Assembly: GCA_966186595.1 (NCBI GenBank)
Contig: CBIFWO010000017.1
Span: 1-20,620, forward strand
Direction of reading: 5' to 3'
Length of the DNA stretch: 20,620 nucleotides
Origin: JALRBM01 sp966186595
GTDB lineage: Bacteria > Patescibacteriota > Saccharimonadia > Saccharimonadales > Saccharimonadaceae
The position numbers were made by a program, and so were the translations under genes. This document shows, piece by piece, positions 19,398 through 20,620 of this stretch. The stretch's first letter is position 1. Every line of letters begins with the position of its first letter. The notes beneath the pieces are model-generated. The model was not told the DNA's origin. It saw only the letters and a list, made by a program, of their open reading frames with translations, and ran no database searches.

Positions 19398-20135
19398 TTA
19401 AACCAGTAATGCGACGGAACTTATTGTGGCGCCGGCTGCCAAGGCATACTTCGCGAATTTTTCACCTCTTTTGATAGCAAATTTCGTGCCGATATAACTT
19501 CCCAATGAGCCGCCGATAATTCCCGCCAACGCATGGGGCCATAGGAAGTTTCCAAACGACACAAGTACGATGAAGATAACGGTAGATTGTACCAAGCCAA
19601 TGATTCTGCGGATTGCAGTGCTCTGCAGGGTGTTCAGATGAAATACTTGCATCAACACGATAGCGATAAATATTGAGAAGGCACTGCTAGTGACGAACGA
19701 GCTTGCCAGTAGTAAAGTGCCGAGCAGGATCATCCCAAGTATCTTCCCCCTTCTTTCCATATGTATGTCTTTTCGGCGAATAAATAATAAAGGGAGCGAT
19801 ACGATTGTAAGAACCGCGAGAATAGGCTTGAATACTTCCGTGGAGATGTGTTGCAAAAAGAACGGCCCCATTAGTGAGGCACCGAGAGTGAGGACTACAA
19901 GTAGTGTAATGAACTTCCTGCCGTGCGGCATGTGATTGCTTCCGTGAAATGCCGCCAGAGAGCTGCCACCCATCCCAAGAGCCATAAATGCCCCAGTGGT
20001 GGCACCTTGGGCGGGAGTCATGCCTGCCAGTAGCCAGTAAGGGGCCATGATAAAGCCTCCGCCACCTCCAGCCACTCCACTTAGGATACTTGATAGGAAA
20101 GCAACTATAAAGGTTGCTATATGAATTAATTCCAT
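19398..20135 (-). CDS. TauE/SafE family membrane transporter
   Basis: 245 residues with about seven to eight membrane helices. The N-terminal half has the G-V-A-G-G-G-G-G-F-I-M-A-P motif typical of TauE/SafE (DUF81) permeases, and the second half the G-x-L-G-S-Y-I-G-T-K-F-A motif, matching the duplicated family structure. Members are thought to export sulfite, sulfoacetate or other organosulfur anions. Start at 20135 is preceded by a long leader and a weak AGAAAG; the promoter 70 bases upstream is strong. First gene of an operon with the phosphatase-like gene. Confidence 0.9.
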   Translation of the reverse strand: MELIHIATFIVAFLSSILSGVAGGGGGFIMAPYWLLAGMTPAQGATTGAFMALGMGGSSLAAFHGSNHMPHGRKFITLLVVLTLGASLMGPFFLQHISTEVFKPILAVLTIVSLPLLFIRRKDIHMERRGKILGMILLGTLLLASSFVTSSAFSIFIAIVLMQVFHLNTLQSTAIRRIIGLVQSTVIFIVLVSFGNFLWPHALAGIIGGSLGSYIGTKFAIKRGEKFAKYALAAGATISSVALLV

Positions 20136-20176
20136 AAATAAAAAATCTTTCTTTAGTTATTTAATTGTAGAGAGTT

Positions 20177-20195
20177 ATGCCTGCGCGACGGGCAT
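20177..20195 (-). promoter_or_regulatory. Small hairpin in the TauE-like gene leader
   Basis: ATGCC (20195-20191 region) pairs with GGCAT around a 9-base GC-rich loop, inside the roughly 65-base leader. Too small to call a riboswitch. Confidence 0.25.
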
Positions 20196-20207
20196 CTATG
20201 TAGTTTT

Positions 20208-20236
20208 AATATAGCATATGTGTTTACGTATGTCAA
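20208..20236 (-). promoter_or_regulatory. Promoter of the TauE-like operon
   Basis: Minus strand TTGACA (20236-20231), 17-base spacer ending in TGC, TATATT (20213-20208): consensus -35 with extended -10. Confidence 0.8.
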
Positions 20237-20251
20237 TGCGGCTGTTTAGTT

Positions 20252-20260
20252 TGCTATTAT
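20252..20260 (+). promoter_or_regulatory. Extended -10 promoter of the Nudix gene, predicted leaderless
   Basis: TGC-TATTAT ends six bases before the ATG at 20267. AAGGAA lies between, but too close to the ATG to serve as a normal Shine-Dalgarno. Confidence 0.6.
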
Positions 20261-20266
20261 AAGGAA

Positions 20267-20620
20267 ATGACAGAACGACTTACTCTAGTAGACGAAAATG
20301 ATCAACCGATTGCCGTTGGTGATCGTAAAGAAGCCTGGGCGAAGGGCTATTATACCCGCAATATTCGTATTGTGCTTCGAGACGAAAATGGACGAATGCT
20401 CTCTCAAAAACGTAGTATGAAGAAGGATCTTTATCCCGGAATGTGGACCGTCGCTGCGGGTGGTCACGTGGATGAGGGTGAAACTTGGGACGAGGCCGCT
20501 CTAAGGGAAATGGAGGAAGAAATTGGCGTGTCAACTCCCCTGAAGCTTATTGGAGATTTTAGCTTCAAAAACGATGAGGACGACAAGAAAGTGCGACAGA
20601 TCATCCATGTTTATGAGGGA
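20267..20620 (+). CDS. Nudix hydrolase, IDI-like (N-terminal 118 residues; cut by window edge)
   Basis: The frame is open from the ATG at 20267 to the end of the window. A complete Nudix box is visible at about residues 68-90: G-H-V-D-E-G-E-T, then R-E-M-E-E-E-I-G. The N-terminus (L-V-D-E-N-D-Q-P-I-A-V-G-D-R-K-E-A-W-A-K-G-Y-Y-T-R) and the S-Q-K-R-S-M-K-K-D-L-Y-P-G-M-W segment resemble the isopentenyl-diphosphate isomerase/YfcD branch of Nudix enzymes. Family members hydrolyse or isomerise diphosphates; the W-T-V-A-A-G-G-H pattern fits a hydrolase of that branch. The substrate cannot be read. Divergent from the TauE-like operon. Confidence 0.88.
   Translation, partial: MTERLTLVDENDQPIAVGDRKEAWAKGYYTRNIRIVLRDENGRMLSQKRSMKKDLYPGMWTVAAGGHVDEGETWDEAALREMEEEIGVSTPLKLIGDFSFKNDEDDKKVRQIIHVYEG

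Noticed and set aside
1..20620. UGA recoding as in Gracilibacteria/Absconditabacteria
   Set aside because: TGA ends several genes at sensible places and conserved proteins are intact under the standard code.

Overview
This window reads as a chromosomal segment of a small-genome, Gram-positive-like (monoderm) bacterium, most probably a member of the Patescibacteria/CPR and within it Saccharibacteria (TM7). The basis is moderate: standard code with TAA, TAG and TGA all used as stops (which excludes the UGA-recoding CPR lineages), a cell-wall-anchored LPKTG surface protein, short compact genes, tight spacing, mid-40s percent GC in most genes, and a mixture of core genes with many orphans. No database search was possible, so the taxon is inference.

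Layout. 1-1543: thymidylate/pyrimidine block: the start of a dCTP deaminase-like gene (dcd, minus, cut by the window edge), dihydrofolate reductase (plus) and thymidylate synthase (minus), the last two converging on a shared CTAG stop. 1594-3016: ribosomal protein L1 with an unusual N-terminal extension, preceded by a small acidic hypothetical gene. 3065-4543: an accessory patch with two strikingly GC-rich small genes, each behind a near-consensus promoter in AT-rich DNA and followed by large GC-rich hairpins, a small hypothetical gene, and a candidate structured ncRNA on the minus strand. 4508-7726: a two-gene NHEJ operon, Ku and a PE-ligase-polymerase LigD. 7820-10141: L11 (rplK), then NusG and SecE, with a small membrane protein and a small helical protein between. 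With L1 this looks like a secE-nusG-rplK-rplA group that has been opened, with the NHEJ genes and others lying between rplK and rplA.

10226-14716: a membrane-bound family 2 glycosyltransferase, a PPC/DUF296 protein directly after a multi-pass PAS histidine kinase, a YgjP-type zinc peptidase-like protein and a P-loop kinase. 14764-17241: an exported PKD-domain LPKTG protein and a DUF475/TerC-like membrane protein. 17327-18101: a HisG-like protein standing alone, and tRNA-Trp(CCA) with its own promoter and terminator. 18420-20620: a WbuC-like cupin, a TauE/SafE exporter with a low-molecular-weight phosphatase-like protein in one operon, and the start of a Nudix hydrolase.

The most general pattern is in the promoters. 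Nearly every transcription unit has an extended -10 box (TGn followed by a TATAAT-like hexamer), and in at least six genes that box ends only 6-8 bases before the start codon, with no usable Shine-Dalgarno sequence, so those mRNAs should be leaderless. Ribosomal protein, thyA, cupin and small GC-rich genes instead have leaders and clear Shine-Dalgarno sites.
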